The notes below the pieces were generated by a model that worked only from the letters and a program-made list of their open reading frames with translations, was not told the origin of the DNA and ran no database searches. Positions 7,706 through 17,046 of a stretch of DNA of 64,000 nt are shown piece after piece (the first letter of the stretch is position 1; every line of letters starts with the position of its first letter). The DNA is taken from positions 19,471 through 83,470 of the forward strand of contig NZ_NEGK01000012.1 in NCBI RefSeq assembly GCF_002135435.1. The letters are read 5' to 3'. The translations under genes were made by a program, and so were the position numbers. This DNA comes from Acinetobacter sp. ANC 3813 (lineage in GTDB: Bacteria > Pseudomonadota > Gammaproteobacteria > Pseudomonadales > Moraxellaceae).

Positions 7706-8488
7706 TCATCCATAAATTTGATTGATATTTTCCGCATCCCAAGCGGTGCGGGATAAGAAGCTGGCCTGCACTTGAAGAGCCATTCGATTTCCTTCGCTAT
7801 CCATTGGCACCGCAATGGGCGCAGAAAGGCTATTTAAGATCATCGGCGCATATTTCTTGCCGCCGTGATAAAGCGCCAGATACGGCGGTATAATTGACGG
7901 GAATAACGATTGAAGGTTTTTATTTTCTGCAACACTGGCAATCAAACTGCCATTTTCCAACTTTTCAGGAAGGGTCCAGCGCATCAAAAGCCTGATTTGA
8001 TTTTCAACTTCAAATTTAGCGTTTTCCCATGCCTCAAAATACAGGGTCATATTCATTGAAAATGGCGCGCTGGAAACAAAGATCTGGGTCGAATTAGTTT
8101 TTGTTAAATTGCTTCGGCCTTCAAATATATTCATAGCTTCCTGTTTATCTGCAGAAAGCTCTGTACCAAAAACACCGCCCAAAACACTTGATGCTGTATT
8201 TGTCCAGTCGCCAGACTGCAGCATGCCGATTAGAGTGGGCAGGCGCTGTTCTGGATTTGAGTTTTCAAAGGGCGTGGAATACTGGGATTCCAAATGGACT
8301 TCTCCCTCACTAGCCACAGCGACTACCTGTTCATCACTGTCTATCAGCGCACCTTCTTTATCACACTTCCGTATACGCGCCTGATAGACGTCGCTGAGCT
8401 TTCCAAAATTAGACGGATTTTTATATTGCTTCTCAGCCTTTGTCTTATTGGATACAACGTCTTCAACTTTTACAGGATTATAAGCCAT
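7706..8488 (-). CDS. Probable baseplate or tail-tube cap structural protein
   Basis: Starting at MAYNPVKV, with GGGGG eight bases upstream, the protein has 260 residues; the longer frame lacks a ribosome site. It is rich in Asn, Ser and beta-strand sequence, with a helical stretch AWENAKFEVENQIRLLMRW in the middle and an ending LSRTAWDAENINQIYG. Size and position near other baseplate-type genes fit a tube-initiation or tube-cap protein such as T4 gp48/gp54. This is inferred. Confidence 0.45.
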   Translation of the reverse strand: MAYNPVKVEDVVSNKTKAEKQYKNPSNFGKLSDVYQARIRKCDKEGALIDSDEQVVAVASEGEVHLESQYSTPFENSNPEQRLPTLIGMLQSGDWTNTASSVLGGVFGTELSADKQEAMNIFEGRSNLTKTNSTQIFVSSAPFSMNMTLYFEAWENAKFEVENQIRLLMRWTLPEKLENGSLIASVAENKNLQSLFPSIIPPYLALYHGGKKYAPMILNSLSAPIAVPMDSEGNRMALQVQASFLSRTAWDAENINQIYG

Positions 8489-8537
8489 AAAAAACCCCCT
8501 ATTTATCAGGGGTAGTTTGAATGACTTTAAAAACGCT

Positions 8538-8828
8538 CTATTCGCCGTTTTCCAGCTTAATCGGCATGAGTACGGCGTCATATCCCAGATTGCTGTAAAA
8601 CTTCACTACAGGTTCAAGCGCCAAGTTATAGCTTATTTTCCACTCTAGGCACTTCTGATCTTTGATCGGCATAAATAGCCAGCTATGCTTAGAATCTGCA
8701 TCCCCCTTCTTGTAGAAATGGCAGAAATGGCCGTTAATAAAAAACATATGGATAGCGCCGTGGCTTTCCCCAAGTGCGCGCAGCTCCCGTTCATTCTCTA
8801 AATCGTGCCCTCTGGTTCTAAGTCGCAT
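8538..8828 (-). CDS. Small accessory protein (hypothetical)
   Basis: The protein has 96 residues with AGGTG ahead of its ATG. It is aromatic-rich (HMFFINGHFCHFY) and looks like a small folded domain with His and Cys that might bind metal. Its leader carries two 17-bp GTTCATTTGAAC-type repeats. It is the first gene of a small accessory island between baseplate and polyvalent genes. Confidence 0.55.
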   Translation of the reverse strand: MRLRTRGHDLENERELRALGESHGAIHMFFINGHFCHFYKKGDADSKHSWLFMPIKDQKCLEWKISYNLALEPVVKFYSNLGYDAVLMPIKLENGE

Positions 8829-8850
8829 ATCACACCTAAATAAACAAGTT

Positions 8851-8884
8851 GTTCATTTGAACACTATGTTCATTTAAACATAAA
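8851..8884. repeat. Two 17-bp GTTCATTTGAAC repeats in register
   Basis: Copies at 8851-8867 and 8868-8884 follow each other with no gap, in the leader of the gene at 8538-8828. Confidence 0.75.
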
Positions 8885-8904
8885 TAAAAAAGGGCATTGC
8901 GCCC

Positions 8905-9093
8905 TTATTCCATGTCTTCCGATACTGGCTCTGGGTTGACTGGCGGGGTATTTCCGCCAATCAGGCGAAAGCGTTCAGCATCGGCCTCAGCTTGACTGCT
9001 AAACGCTTTTAAGCCCACCCAGTTCATGCGGTTTTTGTCCTTAAAGAATCCAACTTCCCAGAAGTTGCCTGCGGGCCATACCTCAAATTTCAT
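8905..9093 (-). CDS. Small hypothetical protein
   Basis: The protein has 62 residues with GAGAG ahead of its ATG. The first 50 residues are a compact aromatic-rich domain (Trp at three places); the end is Pro- and Glu-rich. Similar single-domain proteins are common in phage accessory blocks. No function is recognised. Confidence 0.5.
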   Translation of the reverse strand: MKFEVWPAGNFWEVGFFKDKNRMNWVGLKAFSSQAEADAERFRLIGGNTPPVNPEPVSEDME

Positions 9094-9131
9094 TTATTCT
9101 CTCAGCCTCAGAAATAGTATTAAGATTAGCC

Positions 9132-9374
9132 TTACTTATTAACACGGTCGACTTTAATCTCAAAAACCCCTAAAGGTTTATGACATTCAGCGCAATAACA
9201 TGTTTTACCTTCTTTATATGTGATCGTGTCATGCATTTCCCCGTTATAAGTTTCTTCACCATCAAATCTATAGCGATAAACATAACAGCCTGATACAGTC
9301 CCTTTTCTATAAAATTCATCATGACCACATGCAGGGCATTTCTCGATTAGCTTCTGATCTTTTCCCACTTTCAC
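9132..9374 (-). CDS. Small zinc-ribbon protein
   Basis: The protein has 80 residues with two Cys pairs, CPACGHDEF near residue 14 and CAECHKPLG near 65, which would bind one zinc ion. The start is GTG; a second GTG two codons later has the better-spaced GAGGA site. Three 17-bp repeats lie in its leader. Such ribbons often bind nucleic acid or proteins, but the partner is unknown. Confidence 0.6.
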   Translation of the reverse strand: MKVGKDQKLIEKCPACGHDEFYRKGTVSGCYVYRYRFDGEETYNGEMHDTITYKEGKTCYCAECHKPLGVFEIKVDRVNK

Positions 9375-9397
9375 ATCCTCTTTAGCCCCATTGAATT

Positions 9398-9448
9398 GTT
9401 TAAATGAACAATATGTTCATTTAAACACATTGTTCATTTAGACAATAT
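9398..9448. repeat. Three 17-bp repeats in register
   Basis: Copies at 9398-9414, 9415-9431 and 9432-9448 vary the GTTCATTTGAAC core (GTTTAAATGAAC, GTTCATTTAAAC, GTTCATTTAGAC) but keep the 17-bp step. They lie just upstream of the zinc-ribbon gene. Confidence 0.75.
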
Positions 9449-9570
9449 GCGCCGTACTTAAAAACGGGCAAATCTGGCACAGTGCTTATTGCGATTCCGC
9501 TGATATTTTCGTTTAATGGACTGGCAGCGGAATTACAAACAGACCCATTAATTCAACTGTAAATTGCCTC

Positions 9571-9608
9571 AAAAAACCCGTTCGCACCTCAGAAGGCGCG
9601 CGGGTTTT
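9571..9608. terminator. Terminator after the 329-residue accessory gene
   Basis: AAAAAACCCG and CGGGTTTTT flank a GC-rich loop, so the hairpin would stop RNA made on either strand. It lies just after the end of the gene at 9620-10609. Confidence 0.7.
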
Positions 9609-9619
9609 TATTTGAAATC

Positions 9620-10609
9620 CTATTTTAAATTTCTTGCTTCATCTAATCTGCTTGGGTGATTCGCTTCAATCTTTGACAAAGCATATTGAATATACTGCTC
9701 AGCGCTTCTAATTTCAGATTTAACGCCAGAAATCTTGCGCTGCATGTCGCGGGTCAAATTCTTATTTTTAAATGAATCTAGAAAAGTATTGCCGCTATTA
9801 ATTCGATTTTTCTGATTTTGAATAGCGGCCATCGTGCCATCAGCGCTGATCTGAAACGGCATGAATTTAGATCCTATGCATGACTGATCAATAATTTCCG
9901 TATTGCTATGCCTATCCATCTTATACCCATGATAAGCAATCTTAGTGCGGTCATGCGGCTGCAGCCGAATCCATCTAAAACAGCATGAACATGTCTGATA
10001 ATTGCTGTGATCTTTTGGTAAGCGCTCAACCAGTTCCACGCTGCGGCGTATGTCGTCCAGCAGTTCAGCTTCCAAAATCAAGCTTTTGCAAAAGTTTAAA
10101 TATTCTGATTCTGGCTGTGCTTTCAGCAGCTCTTCAACACGCTTCAAAGGGTATTCAGTAATACCAAAAGAATCGTATAAAACAGATGCATCAATATTTT
10201 GCTTTAAGGACATTGTGCTTTTTATTAATTCACTGCGTACATCATGTGTTTTTTGGGCGCGCTTTACAGCCTTAAAAACATTTTCAAAGATAGGGGAAAA
10301 CAGACTAAAAAAGCGGGACTTCTGCAGCGGCAGCAAACCTGTAAGCTCTGATTGCTCTAAAAGTAATTTTGCCTTAATTGCATTGATTAAAATTTTATCA
10401 TGAGACTTTCGCTTTGAGCTTTCCACTGCAATTTTATAGGTTTCAGGCACATTCAGCTCAAGCCATTCGATAATCTCACGCTCTACAGCGATAAATGATT
10501 CATCACCCTCTAAAGTAGGCCATAGTTTCGGCTGAATCATTGCATCCATATCAATTTCTGAAATATCAGTATTAAATGAATATGCAATTAAAATAGTATT
10601 TTGCTCCAT
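9620..10609 (-). CDS. Accessory protein with a CxxC/His motif, unknown function
   Basis: The protein has 329 residues with AAGGGG ahead of the ATG. It is mainly helical. Around residues 205-250 it has CSCC followed by two His and a Cys, which could form a zinc site. The C-terminal 60 residues are Arg/Lys-rich helix. I recognise no family. It has its own terminator and stands between repeat-bearing small genes, so it is probably expressed from the island promoters and not with the late genes. Confidence 0.5.
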   Translation of the reverse strand: MEQNTILIAYSFNTDISEIDMDAMIQPKLWPTLEGDESFIAVEREIIEWLELNVPETYKIAVESSKRKSHDKILINAIKAKLLLEQSELTGLLPLQKSRFFSLFSPIFENVFKAVKRAQKTHDVRSELIKSTMSLKQNIDASVLYDSFGITEYPLKRVEELLKAQPESEYLNFCKSLILEAELLDDIRRSVELVERLPKDHSNYQTCSCCFRWIRLQPHDRTKIAYHGYKMDRHSNTEIIDQSCIGSKFMPFQISADGTMAAIQNQKNRINSGNTFLDSFKNKNLTRDMQRKISGVKSEIRSAEQYIQYALSKIEANHPSRLDEARNLK

Positions 10610-10630
10610 GTGAACCCCTTGGCAATTCTA

Positions 10631-10831
10631 TTAAGATTTAGTTTTATTTAAATGTAATGCATCATCAACATGATAGACCATTAGGGATTCACCAGCTTCC
10701 ATTTGACTATCTATGAACATTTCAATCTCAGATTCTTTTTCAAAATAAATGCTGTCACGGCACATATTTCCAGACACATCATATTGAAATGCATAAAATT
10801 TAAAGTCTTTCCCGCGTGGCAATCTAAACAT
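10631..10831 (-). CDS. Small hypothetical protein
   Basis: The protein has 66 residues with GAGA ahead of the ATG. Its first half is a beta-rich FKFYAFQYD segment and its second half is acidic helix. Three 17-bp repeats lie in its leader. No function is recognised. Confidence 0.5.
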   Translation of the reverse strand: MFRLPRGKDFKFYAFQYDVSGNMCRDSIYFEKESEIEMFIDSQMEAGESLMVYHVDDALHLNKTKS

Positions 10832-10843
10832 TTTTTAATCTCA

Positions 10844-10894
10844 ATAATTATGAACACTTTGTTCATTTGAACATTTTGTTCATTTGTTGTCAAT
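10844..10894. repeat. Three 17-bp repeats in register
   Basis: A half-copy (10844-10860, TGAACACTTT end), a full copy (10861-10877) and a degraded copy (10878-10894), upstream of the gene at 10631-10831. Confidence 0.7.
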
Positions 10895-10911
10895 GCGTAT
10901 TACCCATCAAT

Positions 10912-10938
10912 AAAAAGCCCGCATATAGCGGGCTTTTT
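10912..10938. terminator. Bidirectional terminator after the polyvalent protein genes
   Basis: AAAAAGCCCGC ATATA GCGGGCTTTTT is a perfect hairpin with A and T runs on both sides. It closes the two-gene polyvalent operon. Confidence 0.85.
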
Positions 10939-10952
10939 ACAGGGCAGGGGAC

Positions 10953-13900
10953 TTAGCTTAAAGCTGCCTCAGCACGGTCTGCCGCCAGCTCTTCCAGAAT
11001 GACTGCGAAAGCCTCTGAATGTACGGCGTTTCCGCACTTCTGGCGCGCTTGTTTAACCTCTGACAGTGTAGGGATATGCTCACCATCAAAAACAATGGCT
11101 GGAATGAGTTTTTCACCATTCTTAAGGGCCTGTTCATAGCGTTTTCGGCCGTGGACCACATTGAAATTATTGCCCTGCTCAATAACGACAATCGGCTCAC
11201 GCAGCGTCGGTTTAGCATCTTTACTGCCATCATCCAGATTATCGAGTTTTAAGCGTTTAATCGGCAGCAGATCAAAACTGCCGTCATTCAGCCATGAATC
11301 CAGCATTGCGCCCTGTATGCTGTCAAACATTGCCGTATGGCCGCCGTAAATTTTCGCCTTAAAGTCTTCTAGGCTCAGATCATGCACGGCGCTTACGCCA
11401 TTAAAATTTTCATCATAATGCGAACGGTACAGCTCCACGGCTTGCGTTTTATTGTCCACCCCTATAATGACCTTGTGTTCATCAAAGCGTCCATTACGGT
11501 CATTCTGGCTGATTACATACACACGCCCGTCAAAATCATGCGGCACATCAGATGCAATGAAAATATCAAGCTCATCCCCATCTGCGCCCAGCGTGGTTTC
11601 AATAAAGCCATAATGCGCGGTCATCTGGGTTTCCCATGCATTCCCAGCCTCATCGGTTCCAGAACGGATACTGCCGATAGGATTTTCAATCGCAATGCTT
11701 AAGCCGGCAATATTCACTTTTGCCGTTTTATAGTCATTTGCAATCAGCTGCTGCTGTGTCGGGTTTTCACCCTCATTCAGCTGACTGGTTGCCGCACCTT
11801 GAGCAATAGCATCCGTAATCTGGATAACATTCACAGTATTCGCGGCCGCAGCCAGATCATCGGGATTCAGTTCAGGATCTGCCTTAAGCTCGGCCATGTA
11901 TTCCAGTTTATTTTCAGTTTTCACAATAAATGCATTAATGAAATCGACACAATCCTGAATGAAAATGCCGTTTTCTGTCACGCACTGAATGAACTTGGGA
12001 CCCTGATAAATCTCAATATCAAAGGTGTATAAGCGGCGCTGATTGATGCGGACTTGGAACTCTTCATCAGCATTGCTGTAAATGCCTTTTTCGCCAATAA
12101 TCCAGCCCTTTTCTACCAGCTGGCTTTTCAGATAGTTCGCGCATGCTTGAGTCGCATCAGAAGAGTTGCTTGAGTCCAGCATGCCAGACTGCATCTCTTC
12201 ATCTTCAAGCTCTTTTTGAACATCAGCAAAGAAATCGTCATAAGCAGCACTTTCATCGTAAAGCTCTGGTGTACCGCCAAAGATCGAATCAAGCAGCGCC
12301 TGATTTTCAGATGCCTTTTTTAGAATTTCTTTAGTACGGATGACACGGAATAGCTCATCAAAAGCAGCATTCACCGTTTCACGCTCTTTGCCCTGCGGAT
12401 ATGCCACTTCACCTATACGGCCATTGCCGCCCTGTGTCGCATAAGCCAAGTAATCATTTTTACGGCCTTGCTCTGCCAGACGGTCCTGCAGATACGCTGA
12501 GAATGCGCGTGCGGCCATTTCATAATCCTTGGCCCAATAGGATTTCTTGCCGCCACCATCCAAAAACATAGCGCTGCGCTTAAATTGTGACGTGCTTTTA
12601 GCGCCTGTCAGCGGCATTTCCACTTCACCATCAGTATTAACAGGAACATCCTGTACAGAAAAATGACGTTGAAGCAAGTAATCACCTAAATGACGCTCTG
12701 CCACATTGCGCACATTCATCCGCTCATTCCTGCGCTGGAAATCCTCTGCCCAGTTTTGAAAGCGGATTGAAAGCTCAGCCAATGACAGTGCATTTGCTTC
12801 GTCCATTGATAGATTGAGCAAACGTGGCATTTGCTGAGCATTTTGATTAATCCATTCTATCGTGCGTTCAGTTTGCGTTTCCAAAGACAGGTCTACATAC
12901 TGCGATTTATATGCAAATAGGTCCTTGCGTACTGTCAGCGCCTCATTCAACCCCTCAAAAGCAGCGCGCAGCTCTTCATCCTGAATCTGATTATAATCGG
13001 TACTTGCAAAGAAGCGGATGTCTTTGCCAGTTTCACCGATTAAATCAGCAATCAGGTTATCAATTGCATGGAAATATTCATGGCCCAATGAGCCGCCGCC
13101 TTTCATCTTAGTAATGTTAATGACTTTGGTTGATGACTCATAATGCGCCAAGGCGCCGCCTTTCCCGCGTGCGCCAAAGGCAAGCGCCAAATTTCCGCCC
13201 AGACCTAAATGCTTGGCATCAATGCCCAGCACATCCGACATATCCAGCATAGCTTCGGCCGTGGCCTTCATATGAAATTCAGCGCTTGATTTGTCTTTTA
13301 GGACCCAATTGCCTGATTGAATACCACGGAATCCGAAAATTTCCTCAAGCTGTTTAGATGACTGCAGATCTATTTCTGTACCGCCTGTACGTTCAATATC
13401 TGACGCATGTTCCAGCTGGAAGGTCGCCTTTTTCGGCTTAACTTCCTTGCCCTCTTCATCCTTCACTTTAGGTTCCAGATTTGCCCAGTCCCATGTTGCG
13501 CCCTTGGATTCGTGATAGGTATCAGGATTTTTATTTCTTCTGCATTCAGACAATGCTTTATTGCCTGTCTTAAATATCCATGAACGGAAACTTTCACCTA
13601 GTTCAGCCATACAGCGATTTTCTAGGATGCCAGCAGGCCCGTATGAATCCGCAATCGCAGGGTTTTTATAGTATTCAATTGCATATTTCGGCCGCAAACA
13701 CATCTTACCAATGCTAACCAGTGCATCTTCTATATCTTCATAAGATCTGCATTTTTCCAATGTTTCACGCAACACAGAAATGCCACGTACATAGTTGCGC
13801 ATGCTGTCTGAATTGGTCGGGACTAAAGGCTCTTTACCTACCGCCGTATAAACCCGCTTAATCAGATAGGCCACATTTGACGGCATACCCGCTTCACGCA

Positions 13901-14300
13901 AGCCCGCCCAATCCACAACACCAAAGACATTTGCTTTATTCACCAGCGACTGCGCCAGACGCATATCTTTTTCAATTTCCTGCCAGTCAATATCATTGAT
14001 ATTGACGTTACGGCCTTCTTTTTTCGCATCGGCAAACGTGGCTGACAGGAATTTCCGCGCGCCAGCGATGTACGCCGTATCACGCCAGCGGTAATTTTCA
14101 TCTGTTGTTGTATCGGATAAGCCATCTGGATTTAAAGCAGCCGCAGTATTATCTGCAGCCGCTGCAACTTGGCCGCCCAATTCAATAATAATGGCATTGA
14201 TACGGCGCGGGACGCGCACTTTATTTAATCCAGTTAGTTCGCCTGATTTCACCTGTTCAACTAGGGCATTCAGTTCACGCGCAAGTTTTAATTTATTCAT
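10953..14300 (-). CDS. Giant polyvalent protein: zincin, pyrophosphatase-like and ParB-like domains
   Basis: The protein has 1115 residues with several joined domains. Around residue 407 HEYFHAID matches the HExxH zinc-protease motif of the LPD-type zincin of phage polyvalent proteins. Residues about 857-985 contain AHYGFIETTLGADGDELDIF, like the inorganic-pyrophosphatase-like domain seen in such proteins. Residues about 1020-1115 hold VVHGRKRYEQALKNG, a ParB-type nucleotide-binding motif. Polyvalent proteins are known to be packed in the head and injected with the DNA to counter host defences. Two MLDS motifs (from 707 and 999) fall between domains. It is the second gene after the DarA-like protein, 11 bases apart, so one late promoter serves both. 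Confidence 0.75.
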   Translation of the reverse strand: MNKLKLARELNALVEQVKSGELTGLNKVRVPRRINAIIIELGGQVAAAADNTAAALNPDGLSDTTTDENYRWRDTAYIAGARKFLSATFADAKKEGRNVNINDIDWQEIEKDMRLAQSLVNKANVFGVVDWAGLREAGMPSNVAYLIKRVYTAVGKEPLVPTNSDSMRNYVRGISVLRETLEKCRSYEDIEDALVSIGKMCLRPKYAIEYYKNPAIADSYGPAGILENRCMAELGESFRSWIFKTGNKALSECRRNKNPDTYHESKGATWDWANLEPKVKDEEGKEVKPKKATFQLEHASDIERTGGTEIDLQSSKQLEEIFGFRGIQSGNWVLKDKSSAEFHMKATAEAMLDMSDVLGIDAKHLGLGGNLALAFGARGKGGALAHYESSTKVINITKMKGGGSLGHEYFHAIDNLIADLIGETGKDIRFFASTDYNQIQDEELRAAFEGLNEALTVRKDLFAYKSQYVDLSLETQTERTIEWINQNAQQMPRLLNLSMDEANALSLAELSIRFQNWAEDFQRRNERMNVRNVAERHLGDYLLQRHFSVQDVPVNTDGEVEMPLTGAKSTSQFKRSAMFLDGGGKKSYWAKDYEMAARAFSAYLQDRLAEQGRKNDYLAYATQGGNGRIGEVAYPQGKERETVNAAFDELFRVIRTKEILKKASENQALLDSIFGGTPELYDESAAYDDFFADVQKELEDEEMQSGMLDSSNSSDATQACANYLKSQLVEKGWIIGEKGIYSNADEEFQVRINQRRLYTFDIEIYQGPKFIQCVTENGIFIQDCVDFINAFIVKTENKLEYMAELKADPELNPDDLAAAANTVNVIQITDAIAQGAATSQLNEGENPTQQQLIANDYKTAKVNIAGLSIAIENPIGSIRSGTDEAGNAWETQMTAHYGFIETTLGADGDELDIFIASDVPHDFDGRVYVISQNDRNGRFDEHKVIIGVDNKTQAVELYRSHYDENFNGVSAVHDLSLEDFKAKIYGGHTAMFDSIQGAMLDSWLNDGSFDLLPIKRLKLDNLDDGSKDAKPTLREPIVVIEQGNNFNVVHGRKRYEQALKNGEKLIPAIVFDGEHIPTLSEVKQARQKCGNAVHSEAFAVILEELAADRAEAALS

Positions 14301-14311
14301 GATTTTTGCTC

Positions 14312-16972
14312 TTAGTTGAATGATTTAGCATTGTTTAAAGCTGCCGCCGTATAAGCATTCACAGCCTGCTCAAAAAGGTCTGTTAGCGCTTCATCTAGGT
14401 TTTCACCGATCTGCTCTAATTTGTCGCCTGTCGCATCCGCCAGCATGTCTGCAGTACCCGCGATAACCGCATTCAAAAATTGTTCATTTTCGGACGGCTC
14501 AGGGCTAACATTGTTCATTTGAACATTTTGTTCATCTTGTTCATTTTTGGCGATATACATGTTTAAAACCTCTGCATCATCGCCATTCGCCCCATCTAGC
14601 ATGCTGTTGACATTTATTTGATCGTTTTCTATACTGACATCAAGCTGGCAGTTTGCTAAGCGGGTCAGTTTAGCAAGTTCATCTTGTGACACTCCTGCCG
14701 TTGGAAAAACTGCTGTAGAAAGCCCGTCTAAAAGCGGGCTTTTTGCATTTTTAGCCATACCCAATAGCGATACTAAATCGCCATGAATTGTATGGTCATA
14801 ATGGTAATGGCCTTTATCATCTTCACGCACAACGAATCGCGCAATTAAAGATTCACCATTTAATAAAAATGCTGAATGCAGGAAGTGATAGGCTTTAATG
14901 TTTTGCTCTTCCTCTGGGTTATACGGCGGACGTTCATCATATTTAACAGCATTTTCCAGAAGCTCTTTAAGCGCAGAAATCGCCTGTAATTTACGAACAT
15001 CGGCAGAAAACTTAATAATTTTTTTAGTGCCGTTTTTGCGAACTTCCACCTCAGCACCAAGAGCAGGGCATGGATAGCTTTTTCCAGTCATTTCAAGCAT
15101 TGCCTGCTTAACTGCTTTACGAATCGCTGCTGTATCATTAGGGTCGCCAAATTCAGCGCCAGTGACTTGCGGTACTTCTGGGATTTGAAGCGTATCAATC
15201 AGACTATCAACATCATCGAACTGCATAGACCGCAGTAAGAAATCAGTCATTAGGCCATTTTCAGATGTGAAATTCAGGCTTTCGGCTTCACCTTCTGCAG
15301 TTCGGCTGGCGGCAATTACACCTGTATCGGTCATGGAAATTTTACCCATGCCTTTGCCTTTCAGCTGCGCAATAAACGCCTGATCATCTTTTGTCAGCAA
15401 GTTGAATGCATACTGCAGGGCCATATCCTGATCCTCAGCATCATTGATTTTCTGCGCAAGTTCTTCTGGCGTTAAGCTCAAATCATCCTGATATGAAAAA
15501 CCAACCTCTTTAAGTTCTAAAGTCATGCCGACAATGTTGCCGCCGCCGCCTTTTTGAACATAATCAAAGCTTAGACTTAAGCCGTTTTTAGAAAGGGTTT
15601 TGTGCTTTTCGCCATCCCAGCCTAGTTCCCGCAGCGCATTGCGAACGGCGATAATACGGCTCTGGAACATTGAATCCAGATGGTCTTGATAATGTTCTAA
15701 AACCTCACCATTGCTAAGGATCTTTTGATAGTTTTCCGCAGCGGTCGGGTTAAAGTCATCTGAATAAAATTCTGCATTGTCCGCGTTACCAGTTTTGTTA
15801 CCAGTATCGTCGGGATTGTTACCAGCGGCAGCCGCCATTGCTGATTCAGCATCCAGACGTTTGCGCTCTGATTCAGCATCAATTTCATGCTGAACATCCT
15901 GAATTTGGCCGTCAAGCTGACTCATTTCACTTTGACCTGATTCTAATTGTGTGACCAGCTCATTCAGCAGCAATTCATCACGGTTTTTCATCATTTGAGC
16001 ACGCTTGAAGCGGTCATGATTTTGCGCCAGAAGTTTAAATATACGGCCCGCAATCATAGGGTATTTTTTTGCATCCACGGCGCGCGGCTGCAGGACAGCA
16101 GTGACATCACGCTTATTTAGAATCCATTTCCAGCTTGTAATGATATCCGCGCCTGTCAGCTTGGCAGGGGTCGCATCTGGATTGTTAAACAGGACAGTAA
16201 GAGTCTGAGAATCGCTCATTTCAAAGATTGCGCCAACATTCACCACGCCAAGGCGCTTGAACGGCTCAATCAGGGTGACATTTTTGACAAAAAACTCTTC
16301 TGTATTTTTGGTGCGCAGCGCCTCAGCCATTTTTTCAATTACACGATCAAGCTGGCTGTTTTTAATAATCATTGCATCCAGCATGGCAAAGCTGCATTGA
16401 TCATCCAGAATAAAATCTGCAGCCTCTTTTGCAGTCAGCTGCTCAACCAATTGCCCTGATACATCACTGCGGGCCATATCAAGCATGACATTAGCAATTA
16501 ACCCATTATGAGAAATCAGCGTTTCCCCGTCCCATTGCACTGCGCTGGATGTGCCGACGCTATCCAAAAATTCAACATCGCTCTGCAATAGATACGGCGT
16601 TAAATGCGTCGGATTTGCGCCATCCAGAAAGGTTTTAAGCGCATTGTCTGTCAGGTCGCTATGGCTGTGAATTTTGCATGCGAAGCTTGGGGCTAAGTAT
16701 TTCATACACAGCATTTGAGCCTGCGAATCACTGACTGCGCCGTATACAGCCGCATGATCAAGAAAATAGCCGTTGTCATTCACCAGATTGAATATGCGCC
16801 ATTGTGCTGAATCTTCTGCGCCGTCGCACATAACCGCCTTAATTTCGCGTTTATAGCCTTTCAGCTTGCCTAGATTGCCATCGCATGAGTCCAGCATTTG
16901 ACCTGTCGGCGTGGTCAGGCGGATTGTCTGCCCTGTTTTATATTCAGGAATAAAGATATTTGGGTAAATCAT
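14312..16972 (-). CDS. DarA-like anti-restriction polyvalent protein
   Basis: The protein has 886 residues. At about residues 245-330 the stretch from VGAIFEMSDSQTLTVLF through SWKWILNKRDVT to LAQNHDRFKRAQ resembles the DarA N-terminal domain of phage P1, whose DarA protein enters the cell with the DNA and protects it from type I restriction. The rest is mostly helical, with a Gln/Glu-rich linker near 355-400. An MLDS motif lies at residues 26-29. AGGCG precedes the ATG, and a strong late-promoter candidate lies just upstream. The last 80 residues contain a sequence of 17-bp repeat origin (EQNVQMNNV). Confidence 0.65.
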   Translation of the reverse strand: MIYPNIFIPEYKTGQTIRLTTPTGQMLDSCDGNLGKLKGYKREIKAVMCDGAEDSAQWRIFNLVNDNGYFLDHAAVYGAVSDSQAQMLCMKYLAPSFACKIHSHSDLTDNALKTFLDGANPTHLTPYLLQSDVEFLDSVGTSSAVQWDGETLISHNGLIANVMLDMARSDVSGQLVEQLTAKEAADFILDDQCSFAMLDAMIIKNSQLDRVIEKMAEALRTKNTEEFFVKNVTLIEPFKRLGVVNVGAIFEMSDSQTLTVLFNNPDATPAKLTGADIITSWKWILNKRDVTAVLQPRAVDAKKYPMIAGRIFKLLAQNHDRFKRAQMMKNRDELLLNELVTQLESGQSEMSQLDGQIQDVQHEIDAESERKRLDAESAMAAAAGNNPDDTGNKTGNADNAEFYSDDFNPTAAENYQKILSNGEVLEHYQDHLDSMFQSRIIAVRNALRELGWDGEKHKTLSKNGLSLSFDYVQKGGGGNIVGMTLELKEVGFSYQDDLSLTPEELAQKINDAEDQDMALQYAFNLLTKDDQAFIAQLKGKGMGKISMTDTGVIAASRTAEGEAESLNFTSENGLMTDFLLRSMQFDDVDSLIDTLQIPEVPQVTGAEFGDPNDTAAIRKAVKQAMLEMTGKSYPCPALGAEVEVRKNGTKKIIKFSADVRKLQAISALKELLENAVKYDERPPYNPEEEQNIKAYHFLHSAFLLNGESLIARFVVREDDKGHYHYDHTIHGDLVSLLGMAKNAKSPLLDGLSTAVFPTAGVSQDELAKLTRLANCQLDVSIENDQINVNSMLDGANGDDAEVLNMYIAKNEQDEQNVQMNNVSPEPSENEQFLNAVIAGTADMLADATGDKLEQIGENLDEALTDLFEQAVNAYTAAALNNAKSFN
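14513..14548. repeat. 17-bp repeat inside the DarA-like gene
   Basis: GTTCATTTGAACATTTT at 14513-14529 is followed by GTTCATCTT and GTTCATTTTT at shorter, nine-base steps. It encodes part of the protein and keeps the frame. Confidence 0.6.
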
Positions 16973-17005
16973 GATTAAGCGCCTTATGCGTTCAGCTATT
17001 TCCTT

Positions 17006-17046
17006 TATTTTCGCTGAATTTCAAAAGGCGCTTTTCGGGTTATTCC
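17006..17046 (-). promoter_or_regulatory. Late promoter candidate for the polyvalent operon
   Basis: On the minus strand GGAATAACCC starts at 17046 and GAAAATA starts 34 bases later, 34 bases ahead of the DarA-like ATG. It overlaps the end of the preceding gene. Confidence 0.65.

Noticed and set aside
8851..9448. The 17-bp repeats as LexA/SOS boxes
   Set aside because: GAAC-N5-GTTC resembles the Gram-positive LexA box but the spacing and flanks differ, and the head-to-tail register of several copies is not typical of SOS boxes.
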